Origin: Zygnema cylindricum
Taxonomy: Eukaryota; Streptophyta; Zygnematophyceae; Zygnematales; Zygnemataceae
Length of the DNA stretch: 64,000 nt
Assembly (NCBI GenBank): GCA_037447655.1
Contig: JBBHKE010001676.1
Coordinates: 282,973-346,972 of the forward strand
Reading direction: 5' to 3'
A model generated the notes under the pieces. It saw only the letters and a list, made by a program, of their open reading frames with translations. It did not search any database and was not told where the DNA came from. The position numbers and the translations under genes are program-made. Below, one piece after another: positions 24,619 through 34,722 of this stretch (positions are counted from its first letter, which is position 1; every line of letters starts with the position of its first letter).

Positions 24619-24936
24619 CGTCGACATCGCAGCTGCTCCGTACCGGCGGCGCATATTCATCCCAAAATACCCGCAGTTGCGTTGTCCTGTTTGCGTCGCA
24701 ACTGTGCCATACCAGCGGTGCCTGTTTCAACATTTCGTTTATTCCACATCGGATCGCTTCGCGTTCCGCCGTCCATTTGTCAATGCTTGTACCCGCCACT
24801 CAGTGAGTGTTTTTCATCACTTAAATTATATTTGTTCGTTCGCTCCCCCACTCCATGAATCCATTCGAACCTCCACATTAAATTCTATAGCGCACGAACT
24901 GTCGCGTACGCACGAAACAAACTTTTCAAAACAACA
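24619..24936 (-). mobile_element. LTR fragment of the H/E non-autonomous family
   Basis: Matches the last ~320 bp (plus-strand sense) of the H LTRs at 48800-49115 and 52340-52662: the CGCAGTTGCG...CGCAACTG inverted repeat, the ATCGGATCGCTTCGCG palindrome (partly mutated here), CCACTCAGTGAGT, and the end TTTTCAAAACAACA. It is joined to the neighbouring copia stub at a shared GACTCGT. No other part of the element is present. Confidence 0.8.
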
Positions 24937-26034
24937 GACCTATGAAGGTCTCAGAGTTGTAGTTAATCCATCAATTTGTGTAGCTTCTGTCATTCTCACT
25001 TAGCCCCCAAAAGTTGTGAGAATAAGTCGATTATTATGTGTCACTTCACATGATAAACAATATACTTTTTGAGGTTTTCATACTTAAAATGTATAAGGTG
25101 ACCATTCGAATGACGTAGCCGGCATTATGACATAAAATAAAAGTTGAATTCAAAGACGACGGAAAAAACTACAAGTAACAAAATTGAGCTGCTTTCCACC
25201 CAGAATGATTTTGTAATTGATGGTATGTTTGAGGCATGTGAAAATCCTCTGGGCAACTTCCCAATGTTTTTGGCCTAGTTTGTACAAAATAAACCGACCG
25301 ACGACTCCCACCACTGAGCCATTCTCGTGGAGTTCTGTACAGTTTTGCTTAGGGTTTCCTTGCGTTTGCGTACCAGTTGCGCTAATGGTTTCGGGAATAC
25401 GCAGCCTGACCTGGTAGATCCGTGGGCGATATCCAACAAAATGTCGGTGATAATATTGTAATCAGTCAAATTGTCTTTTACTCATTAGATTATAGTGTGT
25501 AAAGTGTTAGATGATCTAGAGTCCGTCTCCATGTACTTGAAACTTAGCAAACTTACTTTGTTTTTTAGTGCAAATCCAGCGGACCCGGATTTTAGGTGTC
25601 CCTATGTGTAACAAAAAAAAATGTTACTTAATGGTGTGACGATTTTATATGCTGACAATGCCCGTGACGGTTGTCAACGTCCACAATATGTGAATATGCA
25701 CTTGATTGTTCAAAATTGTCAATGACGTCGCATAATTGTATGTGATATTTGTAGACATTAACCTTTTCAACCCTTTGTTTATAGATGTTGTTCATGGTTG
25801 ATGTCGCCTTCCCTATACGGCTACCTTTTTACAATTTCCACGTGCTTTGAATCTATATTATTATTTGAGAAACCTAACTTATCTCATATTTGATATAATC
25901 ACCATAAATTTATGATTTTTTTTTAAATCGTAGTGGATGCATCGATTTTTTTAATCTTCTGTAAAGAATCCAAGATAATAAAGAAAATAATCATAATAAT
26001 CATAATAAAATTTGGTTTTAGGATAACTGATTTG
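24937..26034. other. Gene-free stretch with an LTR tail and a dispersed repeat
   Basis: 24937-24960 (ACCTATGAAGGTCTCAGAGT) is the terminal sequence of a Cop-F-type LTR in plus sense, without the rest. 25520-25691 is an inverted relative of 11588-11860. The remainder shows no gene. Confidence 0.5.
25520..25691 (-). repeat. Dispersed repeat, inverted relative of 11588-11860
   Basis: Read on the minus strand it gives GTTGACAACCGTCACGGGCA, then CGTCACACCATTAAGTAACA, ACACATAGGGACACCTAAAA, GCACTAAAAAACAAAGTAAG and CAAGTACATGG, following the order seen at 11600-11760. No coding signal. Confidence 0.65.
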
Positions 26035-27069
26035 TGTAACTCTGAGACCTCCATAGGTCCTTAGAGTAGGTTGCTCACACGAAGCCTCTAAGTTAACCCT
26101 GACCCCTTTATGTTTCAGCAAGAATAACTGGCACCTTGACAGACAAAAACGTTGACCACCTTCACCTTTGAGAAGGCAAGACTCCCCTGAGTCTATAGCA
26201 AAAGAATCTCTAAATTTGCACCGCTGAGCAATAAGTTATGAAGGGTCAAAGTTGACCTTTTGTACAAAGCTCTTTGGGAGAGAGGGTCCAATCTATCAAA
26301 TTTTTCTAAGTCCTATCTCTCTCTAAAACTCTATCTACTGAAGTACGGCACCAATCATAATACTGAATCGTACATAAAGGTGCAAGTGGCGGTGTACTTT
26401 CTGTACTGCCATTGTAGGACATGGCCAACAAGTCGACACATGTCACTTTTGGATTCGTTTCTGTTATCCCGGAAGATGCGAAAATCCAGTGTGATTGTGC
26501 CACCTGGCAATTGATGTGAAGTTGACCGCAAACTGCCGAAAACCTATTCCGCGATCTCGGCATGCTTCGTGGACGTCTGATTAAGCCGGATTACAATCGT
26601 GACCGTCATAAATACTTGCACAATATTTGTTTCGTCTTCGAAATCAGATGCGCGGTATCCTTTTCGGATGTTTCGTACGCCGTACATTACAAACTGTATC
26701 TATGTCTAAATATCCCGTTAAATGAAATAGCCTACGTGTTAATATTTAAATAGCTTCCAAACCTTATATCCTCTAACATTGATCTTAGACTAATTGGCTA
26801 AGGCAACCGGCTACCGACTTCCCGTGACAGACGGCAGGTACCAGGTTCAAATCCTAGGTTAGTCATGATCTATTTTGGTTAAATCTACCAACCTAATGTC
26901 TGTCCCCGTCAGGATAGCATAGGCGGCCATGTGTCTATCTCCCTCTCCAATTTTCAGAGATTGCGACAAGTGTGGGAGCTAGATAGAGGAGTTATAGGCA
27001 GACTACCTTTGCTTCTTTTCTGCATTTTACAAAACCTAGAAAATACTAAAACAACCTTTAATTTCTACA
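26035..27069 (-). repeat. Cop-C 3' LTR
   Basis: Minus strand: TGTAGAAATTAAAGG (ending 27069) to TCTCAGAGTTACA (26035), 1035 bp, TG...CA ends. Preceded on the minus strand by a purine tract (AAATAACGGGAG). It includes GGTCAAAGTTGACC near 26246 and the best preserved tRNA-like segment at 26788-26864. Confidence 0.9.
26788..26864 (+). other. tRNA-like segment embedded antisense in the Cop-C LTR
   Basis: 77 bases can fold like a tRNA. The end pairing is GACTAAT with GTTAGTC (seven pairs including one wobble). A box-A-like TGGCTAAGG follows at position 8, and a T-arm-like CCAGG-TTCAAAT-CCTAG has a 7-base loop and 4 of 5 pairs. The box-B-like GGTTCAAATCC fits the RNA polymerase III consensus. The D-arm is weak and the anticodon arm is abnormal (CCG...CGG around a 15-base loop), so this is not a working tRNA gene. 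It reads opposite to the element's transcription. Confidence 0.5.
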
Positions 27070-27082
27070 CTCCCGTTATTTT

Positions 27083-28506
27083 CTAGTCACTCTTTATTTT
27101 AAGACCACACTTCTCCTGGCAGAATATTAGTTTAGGGGAAGGCACAAGTTTGGTCAACATATCTGCTACCATTTCACTATCAGGTGTATACTCTAAACTA
27201 ATTATCTTGTTTTCTACTTTCTCCCTAACAAAGCTAAGTCTAATATCCATGTGTTTGGCTTTAAAGTGATGTTTAGGATTGGCAGAAATGGCAATGGCCG
27301 CCTGATTATCACAAAACACTTTTTGGACACCACTCTTAAGATGACCAAGCTCACCAAGCAAAAACTTGACCCACATTAGTTCTTTTACAGCAGAGCAAGA
27401 AGCCATGTACTCACCCTCCATGGTGGAATAAGCAATGACCTTTTGCTGCTTGCTGCTCTAGCAACAAGCCCCATCACCCACATAAAATACATATCCAGAT
27501 GTGCATCTCCTCATTGGAGCATCCCTAAAGCTGGCATCACTCTAAGTGGTGATGTCAGTATTGTTCCCACCCAAATGCAACCATAGATCGCTAGTCCCTA
27601 TGAGATATCTAAGGACTCTCTCAGCTGCCTCCCAATCTTTCTTAGTGAGAGTATTCAGACTCCTACTTAGTACTCCTACAGCTGCGGCTATGTCCAGACG
27701 GGTAAAATTCATGAAATATATGAGGCTGCCCGCTACTTGTCTATAAGGGATGGTCTGCATAAATATTTTCTCTTTCGGGCCTACCTCATCATCTAAAATT
27801 ATAACTCCATTTTCCACAGTCCCCTCACTTCCCTTCTTTAAATTCATAGGAGTGGTACAACTATTAGCCTTGTCCATTTGGAAATTTTCTAACATATTTC
27901 CAATGGCCTCATTTTGAGTAAAGTTTATTACTTTTCTATCTTTGTCTCTCTCTACCTGAATTCCCAAAATATACCTTGCTTCTCCCATATCATTCATCTC
28001 AAATCTTTTTTTTAGATCATTTTTCAACTTATTTATTTTATCCATAGATTTACTTAAAACAAGCAAATCATCAACATAAATTGCAATAAAAATATGTCCT
28101 TCCTCATCCTCAAACAAACAAATTGAGTGATTTGAGCTGATCCGAATATATCCCAAACTTGTAAGAAACTCATCGAGCTTTTGTTCCATTGCTGGGCGCC
28201 TGTTTCAGCCCATACAAAGATTTGATCAATCGGCCTTCCTTGCTTTCTTCCCCTTGCTCCACAAATCCTTCGGTCTGTTGCATAAAAATTTCCTCTTTCA
28301 ACTTTCCATGTAGAAAGGCCGTCTTGATGTCCATCTGATGCACTTCGACGTCTTTGCTGCTGCCATACTGAGAAGTATCCGAACCGAACGAAACCTGACA
28401 ACTGGAGCAAAAGTTTCCTCGTAGTGAATTCCCTCTTTCTAGGTAAATCCCTTCGCCATAACCAAGCCTTGTAGCGCTCTATGGTGTTATCTGGGTTGAG
28501 TTTCAA
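27083..28506 (-). pseudogene. Cop-C reverse transcriptase and RNase H
   Basis: 28506-28054 and 28189-27542 overlap in different frames around the RT palm: KLNPDNTIERYKA, then a frameshifted middle, then GYIRISSNHSIC, FIAIYVDDLLVLSKSMDK (YVDD intact), EARYILGIQVERDKDRK and TTPMNLKKGSEG. The second frame runs through IYFMNFTRLDIAAAVGVLSR to LGGNNTDITT. RNase H continues at 27421-27083 (EYMASCSAVKELMW, FCDNQAAIAIS, DSEMVADMLTK) after a stop and a damaged WSDAS region near 27480-27540. Ends KSD-stop just before the purine tract and 3' LTR. Confidence 0.85.
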
Positions 28507-29231
28507 CTTAAATACCCACTAACACCCAATTGACTTCCTATTAGGAGGACAATCCATCAATTCCCATGTATTGGCTGCCATAATTGAGGCCATCTTCTCA
28601 TTAATGGTTGTCTTCCACTGATTTCACTCAAGACAAGTCATTGCCTTATTATAAGTTTGAGGTTCATCAGGGTGAGACAGTTTGGTTACCTTATTGTTAA
28701 CTTGCCTCTCTTGTAGTCTTTTGTTGCTTCTTCTTCCTCCCTCAAACTCGGTTTCTAGAATAGACGGCTCTCTTGAATTTTTCCGAACAGATTCCACTTC
28801 TCCCCTATCCCTAGATTTCGGGTCAATTTCCACCACGTTTCTGCTTCGGTTGGAGATAATACTAGGGATTTCAAATGTGGGTCATTCTGGATCTGATCTA
28901 TGCCAGCAAGATCATCATCTTCTTGAAATCATGGATAATTAGGAAGCTCATAGTCATCAAAATTTTCTGACTCAAATTTGATTCTAACTATTTTTGTATG
29001 CTTAAAGGGATCTATAGATTTTACTTCATCCATGACCACTAGATGCTTCAATAGGATAATATCATCTCTTTTGAGATCATAGACTCTATATTCTTTTAAA
29101 TCTTCATCATATCCTAGTAGATATCGTGGTTTTCCTTATGGGTCTAACTTCCAGTTTGACCGATCTGTGTCTAAACTGAACACTTGACTAGCGTAAACCT
29201 TTAAGTGTAAAATATCTGGTTTTCGGCCTGT
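28507..29231 (-). pseudogene. Cop-C integrase C-terminal/linker and RT N-terminal part
   Basis: Minus-strand reading recovers, in alternating frames, GRKPDILHLKV, VFSLDTDRSNWKLDP followed by a stop, YDEDLKEYRVYDLKRDD, VVMDEVKSIDPFKHTK and FESENFDDYELPNYP followed by a stop. The acidic linker follows (EFEGGRRSNKRLQERQVNNK at 28624-28836), then EPQTYNKAMTCLE and the start of RT. At least three stops or frameshifts separate integrase from RT. Confidence 0.78.
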
Positions 29232-30143
29232 CTATCTCTCATACGGTGTTTGGCCTTTTACTGCTGAAGTAAGAACTTTATTCTTGAGATAATTTGCACA
29301 GTACATTGCTTCGTCCCAAAACTTCTTTCCTATCTTCTTATCTGACAGCATACTCCTGGCACTATCACTCACTGTTCTATTTAATCTTTCAGCTACACCA
29401 TTCTGCTCAAGATTTTCAAACACTGTTTTTTGGTGTTGCACTCCATCTTTTGTCAGAAAATCCTCAAACTGGTAAGAGGTATACGCTCCACCATTGTTAC
29501 TCATTACTCTTTTGATTGAGGTTTCATGGAGTTTTTCACCCCATGCTTTATATTGTGTAAAACATTCCTGAGCTTCTGACTTGTTTTTCAAAAAATAATC
29601 CTTGGAATACCGAGACCAATCATCGGTGATAGTCATCATAAATCTCTTCCCCCCGGGTGATGGCACTCTGGCTGGCCCCCAAATTTCAGTGTGTACTAAA
29701 TCTGTAATCTTTTCTCCCTTATAGGTGGCAGTTTTTGGGAAGGGTAACCTGTGTGCTATACCTTGAGCACATCCACTACAATCACTTAGATTCTCACTCT
29801 CGCTGAACTGAATTCCTTCCACTACTCCCATCTTTTTAATCTCTTTTAACTTATCTAGATTCACATGCCCAAGCCTCTTATGCCACAAAATTATATGATG
29901 AACACCAGCATTATAAATTTTTGTCTTTTCATTCCTTAAAATCAGCTTAAACATCCCTTGGCTACCTTTTTCACCAGTAAAATAAACTTCCTCCTCAAAA
30001 CTAGTAGTAAAGACTCCTTTCCTAGTGCTAGTATCAAAACCCTTATCATCTAATACAGACGTAGAGATGAGGTTTTTGTTCAACTCCGGAATAAACAATA
30101 AATCTGAGAATGTAACTATGGATGTCTTTCCTTCTACTAACAC
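29232..30143 (-). pseudogene. Cop-C integrase (open but catalytically altered)
   Basis: A 303-codon open frame. It begins with the protease C-terminal side (VEGKTSIVTFSDLLFIPEL), then the HHCC zinc region HKRLGHVNLDKLKEIKK...CSGCAQG, then the rve core. At the three catalytic positions I read HTEIWGP (Asp to Glu), MSNNGGAYTS (Asp to Asn in the usual SDNGGE) and NGVAERLNRT (Glu kept). Two of three acidic residues are changed, so strand transfer should be lost despite the long frame. It ends at YER where a stop follows. Confidence 0.85.
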
Positions 30144-30151
30144 TTTTAGAT

Positions 30152-30541
30152 CTACGATCCTACAAGAGTGATAGTGACTATCCTCCCATCCCCGTACTCT
30201 ATCTCTACGGTGGGAATCTTTGTTATCTTAGTGAACAGGTGTTTATCCTTACACATATGCAAGGAGGCACCTGAATCTACAATCCAGCCTGCTTCACCTT
30301 TCAATCCACCAAAAGCACATTTATGCTTTTGTGTAATTTCGACCCTGTTTTTCGCTTCCAACTCCTCATCTAATAGGATTTCATCGTCCTCGTCCTCGAA
30401 TTTCGCCTCATATACTAGTGTCACAAGAGCCTTTTTCTTTCCTCTCTGGGATCCACCATTTTGCCCCTTCTTTAACCGCAACTCGGTTAACTTAGTGCAC
30501 TCATCCATACAGTGCCCTCGTTTCTTACAAAAATGGCACAA
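30152..30541 (-). pseudogene. Cop-C nucleocapsid zinc knuckle and protease
   Basis: A 129-codon frame. CHFCKKRGHCMDEC is an intact CX2CX4HX4C knuckle. A basic then acidic stretch follows (RGKKKA; DEDDEILLDEELEAKN), then GWIVDSGASLHMC, the copia aspartic protease with Asp-Ser-Gly intact, and YGDGRIVTITLVGS. A frame break at about 30145-30152 separates it from the integrase frame. Confidence 0.88.
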
Positions 30542-31432
30542 ACCCTTGTGAGTCCTTGGTCCGAACTCCTCGGTCTGATTTTTTGCCCCTCCCCTCGATA
30601 ATTTCCGACCTATTTCCTGGAATCATTGTTCCTCCAATCGATCTCAGCTGCCAACGCTTGCCCACTCTTTCCTCCCTTTCAGATCTCAATCATATTGTCC
30701 CGAATGAGAATCATCCCTACCACTGAATTCCAAATCCACCTTGAGTCCGCCAAGTCCTGCACACGGTTGACTATGTTTTCAAACTCATCGGGTAACTTCA
30801 TCGCTAAACAGTTAACCTTTTCCTTTTCACTAAATACTTTTCCAACACTCTAGTTCCATGAAAAATGTAGCAAGCTCATTACAAAAATCCAACATCTTCC
30901 CCCATTTGTATACATACTCGTTAATTTTTTGATCAACCAACTGTAGTTGTCGAATCGTACCACTTTGGTACATCTCTATGAGAGTCACCCAATGATCGGA
31001 TGCCCTCTCTACCTGCAAATGAGGAGATGTAAGCCTTTGAGTAAGATGGTGGAGGATGAAGTGCTTAGCCACCATATTGTTGTAGTCCCAGGTATCGATG
31101 TCATTCTCATCGTTTCTCGGAATAGGTGACATGAATGTCGAACCGGTTGCTATTAGTGTGACTGTCTCCTTCTCCTTTCCTTTGTCCACCACCTCCCCTT
31201 CCTTTGTCTTCTCCGTTGAAGATGGATTTTCATCTCTAGTGAATCTACCTCTTGTAAACCGTGGAGGTATCAGAAGACTTGATGGACTCCTCACCTGTCC
31301 ACTAACTTTTTCCCAAAACCGTTTCTCACATAGAGCTCCTGTCATCATACTTTCCCAGTATATGAAGCCGGCTCCATTCAATATGGGCACCCTAGAGTGT
31401 GGGCCCATAACCTGTACCTCTGAGACATCCAT
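30542..31432 (-). pseudogene. Cop-C gag
   Basis: Starts at an ATG at 31432 that lies inside the 5' LTR, 20 bases before its end, and reads MDVSEVQVMGPHSR straight through the primer site. It continues with GAGFIYWESMMTGALCEKRFW (copia Gag N-terminus), then NMVAKHFILHHLTQ and IEMYQSGTIRQLQLVDQKIN. The frame stays open 200 codons to 30830 and then shifts; the UBN2 remainder is in other frames (30626-30853) with stops. A second in-frame ATG, codon 9, is inside the primer site. Confidence 0.85.
31399..31412 (-). promoter_or_regulatory. Primer-binding site of Cop-C (initiator tRNA-Met anticodon arm)
   Basis: Minus strand GGTTATGGGCCCAC directly after the LTR end GAGGTACA. All 14 bases match the complement of the plant initiator tRNA-Met anticodon stem-loop. 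The ATG at 31408-31406 is in frame with gag. Confidence 0.82.
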
Positions 31433-32446
31433 GGTTCCTTAGAGTAGGCAGCTCACACGAAGCCTCTAGGATAACCCTGACCCCTTTGTGTTTCAGCAAG
31501 AGTAATTGCAACCTTGACAGACAAAAACTATAACCACCTTCACCCCTATGAAAGGAGGACTCCCTTCAGTCGATAGCAAAAAGAATCAATGAATTTGCTC
31601 ACTTGAGTAGTAAGTTATGAAGGGTCAAAGTTGACCTTGTGTACAGAAGCTCTCTGGGACAGAGGGTCAGTCTATCAAATTTTTCTAAGTCTTATGTCTC
31701 TCGAAATCTCTATCTACTGCAGTACGCCACCAATCATAATAGTGTATCGTACAGAAAGGTACAAGTGCTGGTGTACTTTCTTTACGGCCATTGTACGACA
31801 TGGCGAACAAGTCGACACATGTCATTTTTGGATTTGTTCCTGTAATCCTCGGAGATGTTGTATTCCAATTTGGTTGTGCCACGTGTCAATCGATGTGACG
31901 TTGACCGCAAACAGCCAAAAACCTATTCTTCTATCTCGGCATGCTTTGCGGCCGTCCGATTAAACCGGATTTCAATCGTAGGTGTCATAAATACTTGCGC
32001 AATATTTGTTTCGCCTTTGAAACAAAGTGCGCGGTATCCGTTTCGGTTGTTCCGTACGCCGTACATTACAAATTCTATCTATGTCTAAATATCACGTTAA
32101 ATGAAATAGCCTACATGTAAGTATTTACGTAATTATCAAACCCTATATTGTATAACCTTGATCCTAGTCTAATTTGCTAAGGCTACCGGCTACCGGCGTC
32201 TTTGACGGACGGCATGTACCAAGTTCAAATCTCGGGTTTGTCAATAACTATTTTGGTAAATCTACTAATCTTATCTTTGTCCCCGTCTGGATAGCATAGG
32301 CGGCCATGGCTCTATCTCCCTCTCCAACTTTCAGTGATTGCGATAAGTGTGGGAGCTGGAGAGAGGAGTTAGAGGAAGACTACTTCTGCTTCTTTTCTGC
32401 ATTTTACAAAACCTAGAAAATACTAAAATAGCCTTTAATTTCTACA
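31413..32446 (-). repeat. Cop-C 5' LTR
   Basis: Minus strand TGTAGAAATTAAAGG (from 32446) to CAGAGGTACA (31413), 1034 bp. By eye it is clearly diverged from the 3' LTR at 26035-27069, consistent with an old insertion. It carries a decayed tRNA-like segment (about 32166-32242, AAGTTCAAATCTC in place of box B). Confidence 0.88.
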
Positions 32447-32570
32447 AGGTGCAATCACACTGTCAATTTGTCCTCTTGGGCAACAGTGGTTGTTGCTGAA
32501 ATTGGGCTAGTTAAAAGCTATCTAGAGGATTCCTGAATTCTCTAGTCCAATGGAGGACACAGAATATCAT

Positions 32571-33440
32571 GGACGGGTGAGGCGTCCATTCAGTCTTGGG
32601 ATCCCTCCAAGGTTTACAGGATGCAGATTCACCAGAGATGCAGATCCATCTCCAACGGAGTAGACAAAGGAAAGGGAGGTGGTGGACAAAGGAAAGGAGA
32701 AAGAGATAGTCACACCAATAACAACCGATTCGACATTCATGTCACCTATTTCGAGGAACGAGGAGAATGATATCGATACGTGGGACTACATCAATATGGC
32801 AGCAAAGCACTTCATCCTCCGCCATCTTACTCAAGGGCTTGCATCTCCTCATTTCCAGGTAGTGAGGGCATCTGATCTTTGGGTGGCTCTTATAGAGATA
32901 TACTGAAGTGGTACGATTCAGCAACACCAGTTGGCTGATCAAAAAATTGAAGCATATGTATACAATGGGGGGAAGATGTTGGATATTTGTAATGAGCTTG
33001 CAACACATTTCATGGAGTTGAATAGTGTTGGACAAGTTGAAATTGAAAAGATGATGGTAAACTACTTGCTCATGAAGTTACCAGATGAGTTCGAGAACAT
33101 ACTCAACCGTGTGCAGGACTTGTTGGACTCAAGGTGGATATGGAATTTAGTGGTAGGGATGATTCTTGTACGGGATAATACGATTGAGATTTGAAAGGGA
33201 GGAGAGAGTGGACAAACTTTGGCAGCAGGGACCAATTGGAGGAACAATGATTAAAGGAAACCGGTTGGAAATTATGGAGGGGGGAGGCATAAAAAACAGA
33301 CTGACGAGTTCGGACCAAGAGCTCCCAAAGGTTTGTGCCATTTTTGTAAGAAAACAGGGCAATGTATGGCGGAAAGCACTAAGTTAACCAAGCTACCTTT
33401 AAAAGAGGGGTAGACAGTTGGACCCCCGAGAGGAAAGAAA
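32571..33440 (+). pseudogene. Cop-D gag remnant
   Basis: Starts mid-protein. DKGKEKEIVTPITT and NMAAKHFILRHLTQGLASPH precede a TGA at about 32904, then SGTIQQHQLADQKIEAYVYN, YLLMKLPDEFENILNRVQDL, WIWNLVVGMILVRDNTIEI and a stop at about 33194. The nucleocapsid knuckle is damaged: CHFCKKTGQCMAES has lost the His and the last Cys. Confidence 0.83.
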
Positions 33441-34722
33441 ATGGCGCTTCAGACACTGGTAAATGAAGCGGAATCTAAGGACAAGGACGATGAGCTCCTA
33501 TTGGATGAGGAGTTGGAGGCGAAAAACGAGGTGGAAATTCCACGAAAGCATAAATGTGCTTTTGGTGGATTGAAAGGTGAAGCAAGTTGGATTGTAGATT
33601 CAGGTGCCTCCATGCACATGTGTAAGGATAAACAATTGTTCACTAAGATAAGAAAGATTCCCACCGTAGAGATAGAGTACGGGGATGGTAGGATAGTCAC
33701 TATCACTCTTGTAGGATTCGTAGATCTGAAAGTGTTAGTAGAAAGAAAGACATCCATAGTTACATTCTCTAATGTATTGTTTATTCCGGAGCTGAACAAA
33801 AACCTCATCACTACATCTGTATTAGATTATAAGGTTTTTGTCATAGCACTAGAAAAGGAGTCTTTACTGCTAGTCTTCAGAAGGAAGTTTATTTCACTGC
33901 TGAAAAAGGTAGCCAAAGGATGTTTAGGCTGATTTTAAGCAATAAAAAAAAGAAACTTTATTATGCTGGTGTTCATGTTATAATGTTGTGGCATAAGAGG
34001 CTTGGGCATGTGAATCTAGATAAGTTAAGAGCGATGAAAAAGACGGGAGTAGTGGAAGGGATTTAATTAGGTGAGAGTGAGAATCTAAGTGATTGTAGTG
34101 GATGTGCTCAAGGTAAAGCACACAGGTTACCTTTCCCAAAGACAACCACCTGTAATGGAGATAAGATTCTAGATTTATTACACACAGATATTTGGGGACC
34201 GACCAAAGTGCCTTCACCTGGGAGACAGAGATTTATGATGACTATCACTGATGATTGGTCTCGGTATTTGAGGGTGTATTTTTTGAAAAATAAGTCAGAG
34301 GCTCAGGAATGTTTTACACAATATAAACCATGGAGTGAAAAACTCCATGAAACCCCAATGAATAAAGTAAAGAGTGACAATGGTGGAGAGTATACCTCTA
34401 ACAGGTTTGTGGATTCTTGAGGGAAGATGGAGTCCAACACCAAAAGACAGTTCTAGAAAACCAGGAACACAATGGGGTAGCTGAAAGATTAAATAGAACA
34501 CAAAGTTATAGTGCTAGAAGTATGTTGTCGGATAAAAAGATAGGAAAAATGTTTTGGGCCGAAGTAATGAACTGTGTTTATTACCTCAAAAATAGAGTTC
34601 TTACTTTAGTGGTAAAAGGTCAAATACCTTATGAGAGATGGACCGGCCGGAAACTAGACATATCTCACTTAAATGTTTTCGACAAGTTAAGTGTTCAGTT
34701 TAGATACAGATCGATCTAATTG
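33441..34722 (+). pseudogene. Cop-D protease and integrase remnant
   Basis: SWIVDSGASMHMC (protease Asp-Ser-Gly intact) and YGDGRIVTITLVGFVDLK lie in an open 163-codon frame, 33441-33932. After a frameshift come WHKRLGHVNLDKLRAMKK, CSGCAQGKAH, LLHTDIWGP, SDNGGEYTS and NGVAERLNRT, so all three catalytic acids are preserved although the reading is broken by a frameshift near 33930, TAA at about 34065 and TGA at about 34418. Confidence 0.85.

Larger units (their letters stand above)
26035..32446 (-). mobile_element. Cop-C: near full-length Ty1/copia element
   Basis: Two LTRs of about 1035 bp (5' LTR 31413-32446 and 3' LTR 26035-27069 in minus sense) enclose 4.3 kb with primer site, gag, protease, integrase, RT and RNase H in copia order. 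Flanks ATTTG (26030-26034) and AGGTG (32447-32451) do not match, so no target duplication is visible. The right flank is an old Cop-A-type LTR end attached to Cop-D. Frames are moderately broken. Confidence 0.9.

Noticed and set aside
24503-25003. A 166-codon plus-strand open frame
   Set aside because: It runs antisense to the RNase H stub and then through an H-type LTR fragment; no domain, and it crosses an element junction.
26788-26864. Calling the LTR segment a functional tRNA gene
   Set aside because: The acceptor and T-arm pairings are good, but the D-arm is weak and the anticodon arm is not canonical; other LTR copies are more decayed.
26030-32451. ATTTG/AGGTG as a target duplication of Cop-C
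   Set aside because: Only the first and last bases agree, so I treat the duplication as absent or lost.
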